Shown here in pieces: positions 54,092 to 61,858 of a stretch of 64,000 nt of DNA. Numbering within the stretch: the first letter of the stretch is position 1; every line of letters begins with the position of its first letter. The translations under genes and the position numbers were made by a program. A model generated the notes under the pieces. It was not told the DNA's origin. It made no database searches and saw only the letters and a list, made by a program, of their open reading frames with translations. The DNA comes from Streptomyces sp. CBMA29 (lineage in GTDB: Bacteria; Actinomycetota; Actinomycetes; Streptomycetales; Streptomycetaceae), in the NCBI RefSeq assembly GCF_014596445.1, contig NZ_MECL01000220.1, positions 180,440 to 244,439 of the forward strand. Reading direction: 5' to 3'.

Positions 54092-54216
54092 TCGTCCACT
54101 GGGTGTGCACGAAGGTGGTGTATCCGTTCGAGTCTGGGAAGATGGGGGCGACAAAGACGTCGCCACGCCAGTAAGGCCACAGCAGGACCACCCGCAGATC
54201 ATGAGGAGCGGACACG

Positions 54217-55239
54217 ATGCCCATCGCAACCCCCGAGGTCTACAGCGAGATGCTCGACCGGGCGAAGGCAGGCAAGTTCGCCTACCCGGCCATCAATGTC
54301 ACCTCGTCGCAGACCCTGCACGCCGCGCTGCGCGGCCTCGCCGAGGCGGAGAGCGACGGCATCATCCAGATCTCCACGGGCGGCGCGGAGTTCCTGGGCG
54401 GCCAGTACAACAAGGACATGGTGACCGGCTCGGTCGCGCTCGCGGAGTTCGCGCACATCGTGGCCGAGAAGTACCCGATCACGGTCGCGCTGCACACCGA
54501 CCACTGTCCCAAGGACAAGCTGGACGCGTACGTGCGTCCGCTGCTGAAGGTCTCGCAGGAGCGCGTGGCCGCGGGCCGCGACCCGCTGTTCCAGTCCCAC
54601 ATGTGGGACGGCTCGGCGGAGAATCTGGACGACAACCTCGCCATCGCCAAGGAGCTGCTGGCCGAGGCCGTCAAGGCCAAGATCATCCTGGAGATGGAGA
54701 TCACCCCGACCGGCGGTGAGGAGGACGGCGTCTCGCACGAGATCAACGACAACCTCTACACCACCGTCGACGACGCCTACCGCACCGTCGAGGCCGTCGG
54801 CCTGGGCGAGCAGGGCCGCTACCTGCTGGCCGCCTCCTTCGGCAACGTCCACGGCGTCTACAAGCCGGGCAACGTCGTCCTGCGTCCGGGCATCCTCAAG
54901 GAGCTCCAGGACGCGGTCGCCAAGAAGTACGGCAAGGCCAACGCTTTCGACTTCGTCTTCCACGGCGGCTCGGGCTCCACGCTCGAGGAGATCAACGAGG
55001 CGCTGGAGAACGGCGTCGTCAAGATGAACATCGACACCGACCTCCAGTACGCTTTCACCCGGCCCGTCGCGGACCACATGTTCCGCAACTACGACGGCGT
55101 CCTGAAGGTCGACGGCGAGGTCGGCAACAAGAAGACGTACGACCCCCGCGTCTGGGGCAAGGCCGCCGAGGCCGGCATGGCCGCCCGTGTGGTCGTCGCG
55201 GCCGAGAACCTGCGGTCGGCGGGCAACAAGCGCAAGTAG
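54217..55239 (+). CDS. fba: class II fructose-bisphosphate aldolase
   Basis: This 340-residue zinc enzyme of glycolysis and gluconeogenesis starts at ATG 54217 after GAGGAG. Metal and active-site motifs are VALHTDHCPKDKLDAY (His), EMEITPTGGEEDGVSHE (Glu), GNVHGVYKPGN and FHGGSGSTLEEINEAL. Length and motifs fit the type A class II enzyme of actinobacteria. A strong terminator follows. Confidence 0.96.
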   Translation: MPIATPEVYSEMLDRAKAGKFAYPAINVTSSQTLHAALRGLAEAESDGIIQISTGGAEFLGGQYNKDMVTGSVALAEFAHIVAEKYPITVALHTDHCPKDKLDAYVRPLLKVSQERVAAGRDPLFQSHMWDGSAENLDDNLAIAKELLAEAVKAKIILEMEITPTGGEEDGVSHEINDNLYTTVDDAYRTVEAVGLGEQGRYLLAASFGNVHGVYKPGNVVLRPGILKELQDAVAKKYGKANAFDFVFHGGSGSTLEEINEALENGVVKMNIDTDLQYAFTRPVADHMFRNYDGVLKVDGEVGNKKTYDPRVWGKAAEAGMAARVVVAAENLRSAGNKRK

Positions 55240-55346
55240 TCCTCCGGACGGGTTCCGGGACGGACTGCCTGACGTCGTCGGCCGTCGTACGGCTGGATGT
55301 GCGGGCGCCCGCCGGGCCGCTCCGCACGGTTTCGGGCTCGTCGCCG

Positions 55347-55375
55347 AAGGCCCCTGGCATCTGCCGGGGGCCTTT
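55347..55375 (+). terminator. fba terminator
   Basis: AAGGCCCC and GGGGCCTT enclose a GGC-ATCT-GCC upper stem, followed by TTT. It lies about 110 bases after the fba stop and immediately before the DUF3151 gene. Confidence 0.8.
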
Positions 55376-55404
55376 ACGGTGGGGGCTCGGGCAGACTGGA
55401 ACGC

Positions 55405-55818
55405 ATGGCCATCAACGAGAACCTGCTCGGGGGACCCGCCCCCACCCATCTGCCCGAAGACCCGGAGCCGCGCGAACTGCTCGCCTCCGGCACCGCGCCC
55501 GCCGAGGTCGCGGCGAAATACCCGGCTTCCTCGCTGGTCTGGGCGCAGCTCGCCGACGACGCCTTCGAGGCCGGCAGCGTCGTGGAGTCGTACGCCTACG
55601 CCCGTACCGGCTACCACCGCGGCCTCGACTCGCTGCGCCGCGCCGGGTGGAAGGGCCACGGTCCCGTGCCCTTCGAGCACGAGCCGAACCGCGGCTTCCT
55701 CCGCGCCCTGCACGCGCTGGCCCGCGCCGCCCAGGCGATCGGCGAGCAGGACGAGTACGAGCGCTGCACGGCCTTCCTGCGGGACAGCTCGCCGACCGCC
55801 GCCGACACCCTGACCTGA
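55405..55818 (+). CDS. DUF3151-family protein
   Basis: This 137-residue actinobacterial protein starts at ATG 55405. VVESYAYARTGYHRGLDSLR, GWKGHGPVPFEHEPNRGFLR and ALARAAQAIGEQDEYERC are diagnostic. Function is unknown. CAGACT seven bases upstream and no Shine-Dalgarno suggest a leaderless transcript. It follows fba, as in other streptomycetes from memory. Confidence 0.88.
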   Translation: MAINENLLGGPAPTHLPEDPEPRELLASGTAPAEVAAKYPASSLVWAQLADDAFEAGSVVESYAYARTGYHRGLDSLRRAGWKGHGPVPFEHEPNRGFLRALHALARAAQAIGEQDEYERCTAFLRDSSPTAADTLT

Positions 55819-56033
55819 CGGCCGGACCGCCCTTCTTTTCCTGTTTCCCCCGCGTTCCCCCTGGGTCTCACCAGGGGGAACGCGCTTTGTCGCAGTCGTG
55901 CCGCAAGGGCGGACCGACGCCTCCGCCCCCGTATCAATGTGCGATTCTGATCCGTGTTGTCCACACGCAGCACGGGTGCGACCGGCCGGGGGGCCGGGGC
56001 CTCGACGACCGCTGCGCCAGCGCAGGGGGAGTT

Positions 56034-56852
56034 TTGGCACAGCGACGCCGTCAACCGGGCCGACGTCGGACGAAGGGCCGCGCCGCGATAGTCGGCTCCG
56101 CCTTGGCCGTAGGACTGATCATGGTGACCGCGGGCGTCGGGTACGCCACCTGGAACCATGGCAGGAACGCCGACTCCGCCGCCGCCATCGACCACGGCCT
56201 CGCCGCCACCACGGCACCGGCCCGCGACGGCGACACCGGAGGCGGCGCCCCGCCGTCCGCGACGGACAAGGCGGACCCGCCGAAGGTCCCCGTCTCCGGC
56301 ACCGGCCGCTTCAGCACCGCCGACGCCAGCGGCAAGGCCACAGGACACGGCACCATCCGCCGCTACAAGGTCGAGGTCGAAGGCGGTATCGACCTGTCCG
56401 CCGCCGACGCCGCCCACGAGATCGCCGCCATCCTCGCCAACCCCCGCGGCTGGACCGCCGACGGCCACGACGGCTTCCAGCTCGTCTCCTCCGGCCGCGC
56501 CGACTTCGTCGTCAAGATCGCCACTCCCGACACCGTGGCCGACATCTGCGGCGCCGCCGGCCTCCTCACCCGCGGCGAGGTCAACTGCGACGTCGGCTCC
56601 ACCGTCGTCGTCAACCTCAAGCGCTGGCTGCTCGGCTCCCCCGAGTTCAAGGGCCCCATCGAGGGCTACCGCGCCCTGATCATCAACCACGAGGTCGGCC
56701 ACCGCATCGGCCACGGCCACGAGGGCTGTCCGGGCCCGGGAAAGCCGGCCCCGGTGATGATGCAGCAGATCAAGGGCCTGAACGGGTGCCGGGCGAACGA
56801 GTGGCCGTACGACGCGAAGGGGACGTACGTGGGAGGCCCGGGGGTGGAGTGA
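56034..56852 (+). CDS. DUF3152 membrane-anchored zinc-protease-like protein
   Basis: The preferred start is TTG 56034 just after AGGGGGAG, giving 272 residues; longer frames upstream lack support. An N-terminal membrane anchor (IVGSALAVGLIMVTAGVGYA) precedes a linker and the DUF3152 domain. This contains INHEVGHRIGHGHEGC, an HExGHxxGxxH motif typical of metzincin-like zinc peptidases, and PVMMQQIKGL (a Met-turn-like element). It probably acts outside the membrane. The substrate is unknown. Confidence 0.82.
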   Translation: MAQRRRQPGRRRTKGRAAIVGSALAVGLIMVTAGVGYATWNHGRNADSAAAIDHGLAATTAPARDGDTGGGAPPSATDKADPPKVPVSGTGRFSTADASGKATGHGTIRRYKVEVEGGIDLSAADAAHEIAAILANPRGWTADGHDGFQLVSSGRADFVVKIATPDTVADICGAAGLLTRGEVNCDVGSTVVVNLKRWLLGSPEFKGPIEGYRALIINHEVGHRIGHGHEGCPGPGKPAPVMMQQIKGLNGCRANEWPYDAKGTYVGGPGVE

Positions 56853-57038
56853 GCGTGGCGGACGGGCGTGCGGCGAACCCCACCGCGCGGCGGTGACCTG
56901 GCGGCGCAGCCCTCGTGCGGAGGCACCCCGGCGGCGGAGCCCGCAGGCTGGGGGGGCCGGGCCTTGCCGGATTGGGCCGCACCGCAGATGATCGCGGCGT
57001 AGCCCGGTGATCCCGGGTCCGCTTCTGGAGGTAAGAGC

Positions 57039-57875
57039 ATGTCCGACGCACCGACCGATGAGGCGGCGACCCCGAACCTCTCGTTCGAGGGCAGCACGCC
57101 GTACGAGGACTACGTTCAGGCGTCCGTACTGACCCACATGCAGCACCCGCTGTCCGACGAGCCCGGCGAGATGGCCTTTCTGGTCACCACGCAGGTGATG
57201 GAGCTGTGGTTCACGCTGCTGGTCCACGAATGGACCACCGCGGCGGCGGCGCTCAGAGAGGACGACCTGCCGACGGCGATGGCCGCGCTCAAGCGCAGCC
57301 TGCCGGAGCTGGAGTCGCTGAACGCCTCGTGGAAACCGATCGCCAATCTCACCCCCGCCCAGTTCAACGCGTACCGGTCGGCCCTCGGCGAGGGCTCCGG
57401 GTTCCAGTCAGCGATGTACCGGCGGTTGGAGTTCCTGCTCGGGGACAAGTCCGCGTCGATGCTGGTGCCGCACCGGGGCACCCCCAGCGCGCACGCCGAA
57501 CTGGAGAAGGCGCTGACCGAGCCGAGTCTGTACGACGAGGTGCTGCGGCTGCTCAGCCGCCGCGGCTATTCGGTGCCCGCCGAGGTGCTGGAGCGCGACC
57601 CGGCGCTGCGCTACGAGCCGCACGCGGAGGTCGAGCGGGTGTGGCAGAGCGTGTACGCGGACGCCGACCAGGACACCGAGCTGATCAGGCTCGGTGAGGC
57701 CCTGACGGATGTCGCCGAACTCGTCTGGCGCTGGCGCAACGACCACCTGGTGGCCACGCGCAGGGCGATGGGCGCCAAGTCGGGTACGGGCGGCTCGGCG
57801 GGGGTGGCCTGGCTGGAGAAGCGGGCCACGAAGAACGTGTTTCCCGAGCTGTGGACGGCGCGCAGCCATGTCTGA
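57039..57875 (+). CDS. kynA: tryptophan 2,3-dioxygenase
   Basis: This 278-residue heme enzyme opens the tryptophan ring to N-formylkynurenine. The start is ATG 57039 after GGAGG. Family motifs are TPYEDYVQASVLTHMQHPLS, TTQVMELWFTLLVHEW and GEGSGFQSAMYRRLEFLLGD. VWRWRNDHLVATRRAMGAK carries the conserved heme-side residues. It overlaps kynU by eight bases. Confidence 0.95.
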   Translation: MSDAPTDEAATPNLSFEGSTPYEDYVQASVLTHMQHPLSDEPGEMAFLVTTQVMELWFTLLVHEWTTAAAALREDDLPTAMAALKRSLPELESLNASWKPIANLTPAQFNAYRSALGEGSGFQSAMYRRLEFLLGDKSASMLVPHRGTPSAHAELEKALTEPSLYDEVLRLLSRRGYSVPAEVLERDPALRYEPHAEVERVWQSVYADADQDTELIRLGEALTDVAELVWRWRNDHLVATRRAMGAKSGTGGSAGVAWLEKRATKNVFPELWTARSHV

Positions 57876-59205
57876 GGCCGTCGCGGCACGGGACGCCGCC
57901 CTTCAGGGCCGCGCGGACGCGTTGGACGCCGCCGACCCGCTGGCCGCCGTCCGGGACCGCTTCGTGCTGGACGACACGGTCTATCTGGACGGCAACTCGC
58001 TGGGCGCGCTGCCCACCGCCGTGCTGCCCCGGCTGAGCGACGTCGTCACCCGGGAGTGGGGCGAGCTGCGCATCCGGTCCTGGGAGGAGAGCGGCTGGTG
58101 GACCGCACCCGAGCGGATCGGGGACCGGATCGCGCCGCTGGTGGGCGCCGCGCCGGGGCAGGTCGTGGTCGGGGACTCGACCAGCGTGAATGTCTTCAAG
58201 GCGCTGGTCGCCGCCGTGCGGATGGCGCCCGCCGACCGCACCGAGATCCTGGTGGACGCGGCGACCTTCCCCACGGACGGCTACATCGCCGCGTCGGCGG
58301 CCCGGCTGACCGGTCACACCGTGCGCGCGGTGGACGCGGCCGAGATCGCGGACGCGGCCGGTGACCGTACCGCCGTGGCGCTGGTCAACCACGTGGACTA
58401 CCGCACCGGGCGGCTGCACGACCTGTCCGCCGTCACGGCGGCCCTGCACGCGGCGGGCGCCCTCGCGGTCTGGGACCTGTGCCACAGCGCGGGCGCGCTC
58501 CCCGTCGCGCTCGACGCGGACGGCGTGGACCTCGCGGTCGGCTGCACGTACAAGTACCTCAACGGCGGGCCCGGCGCGCCCGCGTACCTCTATGTGCGGC
58601 GTGAGCTGCAACCGCGCTTCGACTCGCCGCTGCCGGGCTGGAACTCGCACGCCGACCCGTTCGGCATGGCCCCGCAGTACGCCCCGGCGGACGGCGCGCC
58701 CCGCGGGCGGGTCGGCACGCCGGAGATCCTGTCGCTGCTCGCATTGGACGCGGCGCTCGACGTCTGGGACGGTGTCGCCGTCGCGGACGTGCGGGCCAAG
58801 AGCCTGGCGCTGACCGACTTCTTCCTGGACTGCGTGGCCGCGCTGGTGCCGTACGGGCGCGCCGAGCCGATCACACCCGCCGACCACGCGGAGCGCGGCA
58901 GCCAGGTCTCGCTGCGCTGCGCGGGAGCGGGCGAGGTGATGCGCGAGCTGACCGCGCGCGGCATCGTCGGCGACTACCGGCGCCCCGACGTGCTGCGCTT
59001 CGGCTTCACACCGCTCTACACCCGGTACGCCGACGCCTTGCGCGCCGCCCGCGTACTGGCCGACGTCCTGGCCGGCGGACCGGACACGACCGTCGCGGCC
59101 GGGACGGCCGACGCCGGTGATACCGCCGGGACGGCCCACGCCGCCCGGCCCACCGCCGTACCGCAGGAAACCGAAACGCTCGACGTACCCGAAGGGACCA
59201 CGTAA
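57868..59205 (+). CDS. kynU: kynureninase
   Basis: This 445-residue PLP enzyme converts kynurenine to anthranilate and alanine. The start is ATG 57868 inside the end of kynA. Motifs are VYLDGNSLGALP, STSVNVFKALVAAVRM, WDLCHSAGALPVALD and the PLP lysine in VGCTYKYLNGGPGAPAYLYV. The C-terminal 40 residues are a low-complexity tail beyond the usual enzyme end. Together with its neighbours it routes tryptophan to anthranilate. Confidence 0.94.
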   Translation: MSEAVAARDAALQGRADALDAADPLAAVRDRFVLDDTVYLDGNSLGALPTAVLPRLSDVVTREWGELRIRSWEESGWWTAPERIGDRIAPLVGAAPGQVVVGDSTSVNVFKALVAAVRMAPADRTEILVDAATFPTDGYIAASAARLTGHTVRAVDAAEIADAAGDRTAVALVNHVDYRTGRLHDLSAVTAALHAAGALAVWDLCHSAGALPVALDADGVDLAVGCTYKYLNGGPGAPAYLYVRRELQPRFDSPLPGWNSHADPFGMAPQYAPADGAPRGRVGTPEILSLLALDAALDVWDGVAVADVRAKSLALTDFFLDCVAALVPYGRAEPITPADHAERGSQVSLRCAGAGEVMRELTARGIVGDYRRPDVLRFGFTPLYTRYADALRAARVLADVLAGGPDTTVAAGTADAGDTAGTAHAARPTAVPQETETLDVPEGTT

Positions 59206-59208
59206 CCG

Positions 59209-60168
59209 ATGTCCGCTGCCGACCCCTCCACGTCCCCGCCCGCTGCCGATGCCGCCTCCGGGCGACGGGCGGCGGCCGAGGAGGCGTCGGCGTTCGGCCA
59301 CGCTCCGGTGCCGCCGGACGCCACCGCGTCCTACGGCGACCACCCCGACCAGGTGGTCGACTTCTACCGGCCCGCCCCCGCCGAGGGCGCCCCCACCGGC
59401 CGTCCGGCCCCGCTGGTGGCCCTCTTCCACGGCGGCGCCTGGCGCGCCGCCTACGACCGCGCCCACGTCTCGCCGCTCGCGGCCCACCTCGCCACCCACG
59501 GCTACGCCGTCGCGTCGGTCGAATACCGCCGCGGCCCGGCCCTTGAGGCGCCGCAGGAAGGCCGCGACGGCTCGGGCCCCGCGCCCGACGCGCTGCCACC
59601 TGCCGGGCGCTGGCCCGACACCTTCGACGACGTGGCCGCCGCCCTCGACGCGCTGCCCGCGCTCGCCGTGCGGGCGCTCGGCGCCGACGCGGTCGATCCC
59701 CGCCGCACCGTCCTGACCGGCCACAGCGCGGGCGGCCACCTCGCGCTGTGGGCCGCCGCCCGTCACGTCCTGCCCCCTGAATCCCCCTGGCACCGCCCCT
59801 CACCTCCCCCTGTACGCGGCGTCGTGGCCCTCGCCCCGATCGCCGACTTCACCTCGGCGATCCGGCTGGGTGTCTGCTCCGGCGCGGTCGTCGACCTGCT
59901 CGGCGGTCCCGAACACCTGACGGCACGTCTGCCCGACGCCGACCCCGCCGCGCTGCTGCCCACCGGTATCGCCACAACCATCGTGCACGGCACCACTGAC
60001 AATCAGGTTCCGTCGCAGGTCAGCCAGGCTTTCGCCCGTGCCGCGGCGGTCGCGGGCGAGGAGGTCGTCGCCGCGTGGCTGCCCGGCACCGGCCACTTCC
60101 CGCTGATCGACCCGTCCACGGCGGCCTGCGCGGCCGTCGCGGACGAGATCGCCCAACTCGCCTGGTAG
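59209..60168 (+). CDS. alpha/beta-hydrolase, probable kynurenine formamidase
   Basis: This 319-residue hydrolase starts three bases after kynU. The oxyanion motif LFHGGAW, the nucleophile GHSAGGHLALWAA, an Asp in HGTTDNQVP and His in PGTGHFPL form the catalytic set. In this operon the expected reaction is hydrolysis of N-formylkynurenine. It belongs to the eukaryote-like HGGxW type rather than the metal-dependent KynB type, so no symbol is given. Confidence 0.8.
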   Translation: MSAADPSTSPPAADAASGRRAAAEEASAFGHAPVPPDATASYGDHPDQVVDFYRPAPAEGAPTGRPAPLVALFHGGAWRAAYDRAHVSPLAAHLATHGYAVASVEYRRGPALEAPQEGRDGSGPAPDALPPAGRWPDTFDDVAAALDALPALAVRALGADAVDPRRTVLTGHSAGGHLALWAAARHVLPPESPWHRPSPPPVRGVVALAPIADFTSAIRLGVCSGAVVDLLGGPEHLTARLPDADPAALLPTGIATTIVHGTTDNQVPSQVSQAFARAAAVAGEEVVAAWLPGTGHFPLIDPSTAACAAVADEIAQLAW

Positions 60169-60185
60169 CCGGGGCCGCCCGGCAG

Positions 60186-60228
60186 CGCGAAGGCCCCCGC
60201 CCGGTCGAACCGGGCGGGGGCCTTCGCG
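60186..60228. terminator. bidirectional terminator between the kyn operon and crp
   Basis: CGCGAAGGCCCCCGCCCGGT and its exact complement enclose a TCGA... loop. The genes on both sides converge on this hairpin, so it probably stops transcription from each direction. Confidence 0.88.
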
Positions 60229-60248
60229 TGCGTGCGGTGCCGAGGGGG

Positions 60249-60923
60249 TCAGCGGGAGCGCTTGGCCAGCCGCTCGACGTCCAGGAGGATCACGGCGCGG
60301 GCCTCCAGGCGGAGCCAGCCACGGCCCGCGAAGTCCGCGAGGGCCTTGTTGACGGTCTCGCGCGAGGCGCCGACGAGCTGGGCCAGCTCTTCCTGTGTGA
60401 GGTCGTGGACGACGTGGATGCCCTCTTCCGACTGGACGCCGAAGCGGCGGGAGAGGTCGAGCAGGGCCTTGGCGACGCGGCCGGGGACGTCGGAGAAGAC
60501 CAGGTCGGACATGACGTCGTTGGTGCGGCGCAGGCGGCGGGCGACAGCGCGCAGCAGGGCGGTGGAGACCTCGGGCCGTACGTTCAGCCAGGGCTGGAGG
60601 TCGCCGTGTCCCAGGCCGAGCAGCTTCAGCTCGGTCAGCGCGGTGGCGGTGGCGGTGCGCGGGCCCGGGTCGAAGAGCGACAGCTCGCCGATCAGCTCAC
60701 CGGGGCCGACCACGGCGAGCATGTTCTCCCGGCCGTCGGGCGAGGTGCGGTGCAGCTTGACCTTGCCTTCGGTGACGACATACAGCCGGTCCCCGGGGTC
60801 ACCCTCGTGGAACAGCGAGTCGCCACGCGCGAGCGTGACCTCCGTCATGGAGGCGCGCAGTTCAGCGGCCTGCTCGTCGTCGAGCGCCGCGAAAAGCGGG
60901 GCACGGCGCAGAACGTCGTCCAC
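60249..60923 (-). CDS. crp: cAMP receptor protein Crp
   Basis: This 224-residue Crp/Fnr-family regulator starts at GTG 60923 after AGGAGAGAG. The cyclic-nucleotide pocket is PGELIGELSLFDPGPRTATA. The C-terminal helix-turn-helix is LTQEELAQLVGASRETVNKA. In Streptomyces Crp controls spore germination and many antibiotic clusters. A GTG-N8-CAC site lies upstream and may be autoregulatory. Confidence 0.93.
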   Translation of the reverse strand: MDDVLRRAPLFAALDDEQAAELRASMTEVTLARGDSLFHEGDPGDRLYVVTEGKVKLHRTSPDGRENMLAVVGPGELIGELSLFDPGPRTATATALTELKLLGLGHGDLQPWLNVRPEVSTALLRAVARRLRRTNDVMSDLVFSDVPGRVAKALLDLSRRFGVQSEEGIHVVHDLTQEELAQLVGASRETVNKALADFAGRGWLRLEARAVILLDVERLAKRSR

Positions 60924-61245
60924 GAGCTCTCTCCTTGTCGACATCGCTGGGATTTCCCCATGATGCATGACGTCTCAAACAGTGCGATCAATCACAAGGA
61001 TGTCTTATCCAGGCCCGTAGCCGTGCTCCGGGGGTCCGATTGGGGGTCCGATCGGGGTCCGTCAACGGCTCAGGAACGGCCGAACGGGTGGCTCCTGAGC
61101 GGGATTCCGCTATGAGCGAACAACATAGCGGCTGGGGCGTCGGAGTGGGCCCTTCGCGCAAGGCCGTACGAATTTCGTACGAATTCCTGCGCGCCGGACG
61201 GCTCGAACGCCCGCGTCGGCGCGGGTTTACCGGACCTTCGCGGAT
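60924..61245. promoter_or_regulatory. crp upstream region with Crp-like site and inverted repeats
   Basis: GTGCGATCAATCAC (60982-60995) resembles a Streptomyces Crp site (GTG-N8-CAC). GGGGGTCCGAT-type units occur three times near 61028-61062. CCGCTATG and CATAGCGG (61107-61131) form a perfect 8-bp inverted repeat with a 9-bp spacer. CGTACGAATTTCGTACG (61165-61181) is a palindrome. No gene is seen in these 322 bases. Confidence 0.55.
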
Positions 61246-61773
61246 TTACGGGACCGGCACTGGTTCAGGCGCCGGTTCAGGTGCCTGCGCCGCCGCCACC
61301 AGGAAGCGCGCGGCCACCGACCGGTTGTATTTGGTGAACATCGCACCCAGCGTGCGCCGTTCCTCCTCGGTCCAGCCGTCGAGCAGTCCGGCCAGGCTCT
61401 CCGCGCGCCGGGCGCGTACCTCCTCCATCCGCCGCAGCCCCTCGGCCGTCGGCGTGACGATGCTGCGCCGCCGGTCGGTGGGGGCGGGGGAGCGGGCGAC
61501 CAGGCCCTGGGCCTGGAGCGCGGCCGCCTGGCGGCCGGCCGTCGAGGGGTCGAGGCCGAGCGCGGCGGCGAGCGAGTTGATGTCCTGCGGGCCGCCCCCG
61601 GCCAGGGTGCGCAGCAGCAGGTACTCGGCCCGGTCCAGCGTGTCGTGGATGTCGGTGCGCCGGTAGAACAGCTCGAAATTCCTGACGAGCACGGCGGTCT
61701 GATGCTCGATCACATCGAGCGCGGCGGAGGTCCCCTCGGTCCCCTCCGCCTTCTCGGTCCCTGCCACGGCCAC
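61246..61773 (-). CDS. MarR-family regulator
   Basis: This 175-residue protein starts at GTG 61773. The winged helix has INSLAAALGLDPSTAGRQAA and the wing PAPTDRRRSIVTPTAEG. The C-terminal helix and a Pro/Glu-rich tail follow. It is divergent from a FUSC transporter gene with an operator-like repeat between them, a typical ligand-responsive efflux arrangement. Confidence 0.88.
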   Translation of the reverse strand: MAVAGTEKAEGTEGTSAALDVIEHQTAVLVRNFELFYRRTDIHDTLDRAEYLLLRTLAGGGPQDINSLAAALGLDPSTAGRQAAALQAQGLVARSPAPTDRRRSIVTPTAEGLRRMEEVRARRAESLAGLLDGWTEEERRTLGAMFTKYNRSVAARFLVAAAQAPEPAPEPVPVP

Positions 61774-61786
61774 TCCAGATCCAGAT

Positions 61787-61826
61787 ATCGGTACGATGCA
61801 CGTGTTAATATCGGCATCATACCGAT
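61787..61826. promoter_or_regulatory. operator-like inverted repeat between marR and the transporter
   Basis: ATCGGTACGATG (61787-61798) and CATCATACCGAT (61815-61826) are inverted repeats with one mismatch in 12. A further ATATCGG half lies between them. The spacing and position suit MarR autorepression and control of the divergent transporter. Confidence 0.7.
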
Positions 61827-61858
61827 GAATTCGGAGAGGTCGAGCGGGAGGGGACGCG

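Noticed and set aside
56853..57038. Possible tryptophan-responsive leader before kynA
   Set aside because: No short Trp-rich frame, T-box or clear attenuator hairpins seen in the gap.
57685..59793. 702-codon frame antisense to kynU and the hydrolase
   Set aside because: Overlaps two well-supported enzymes and shows no domain.
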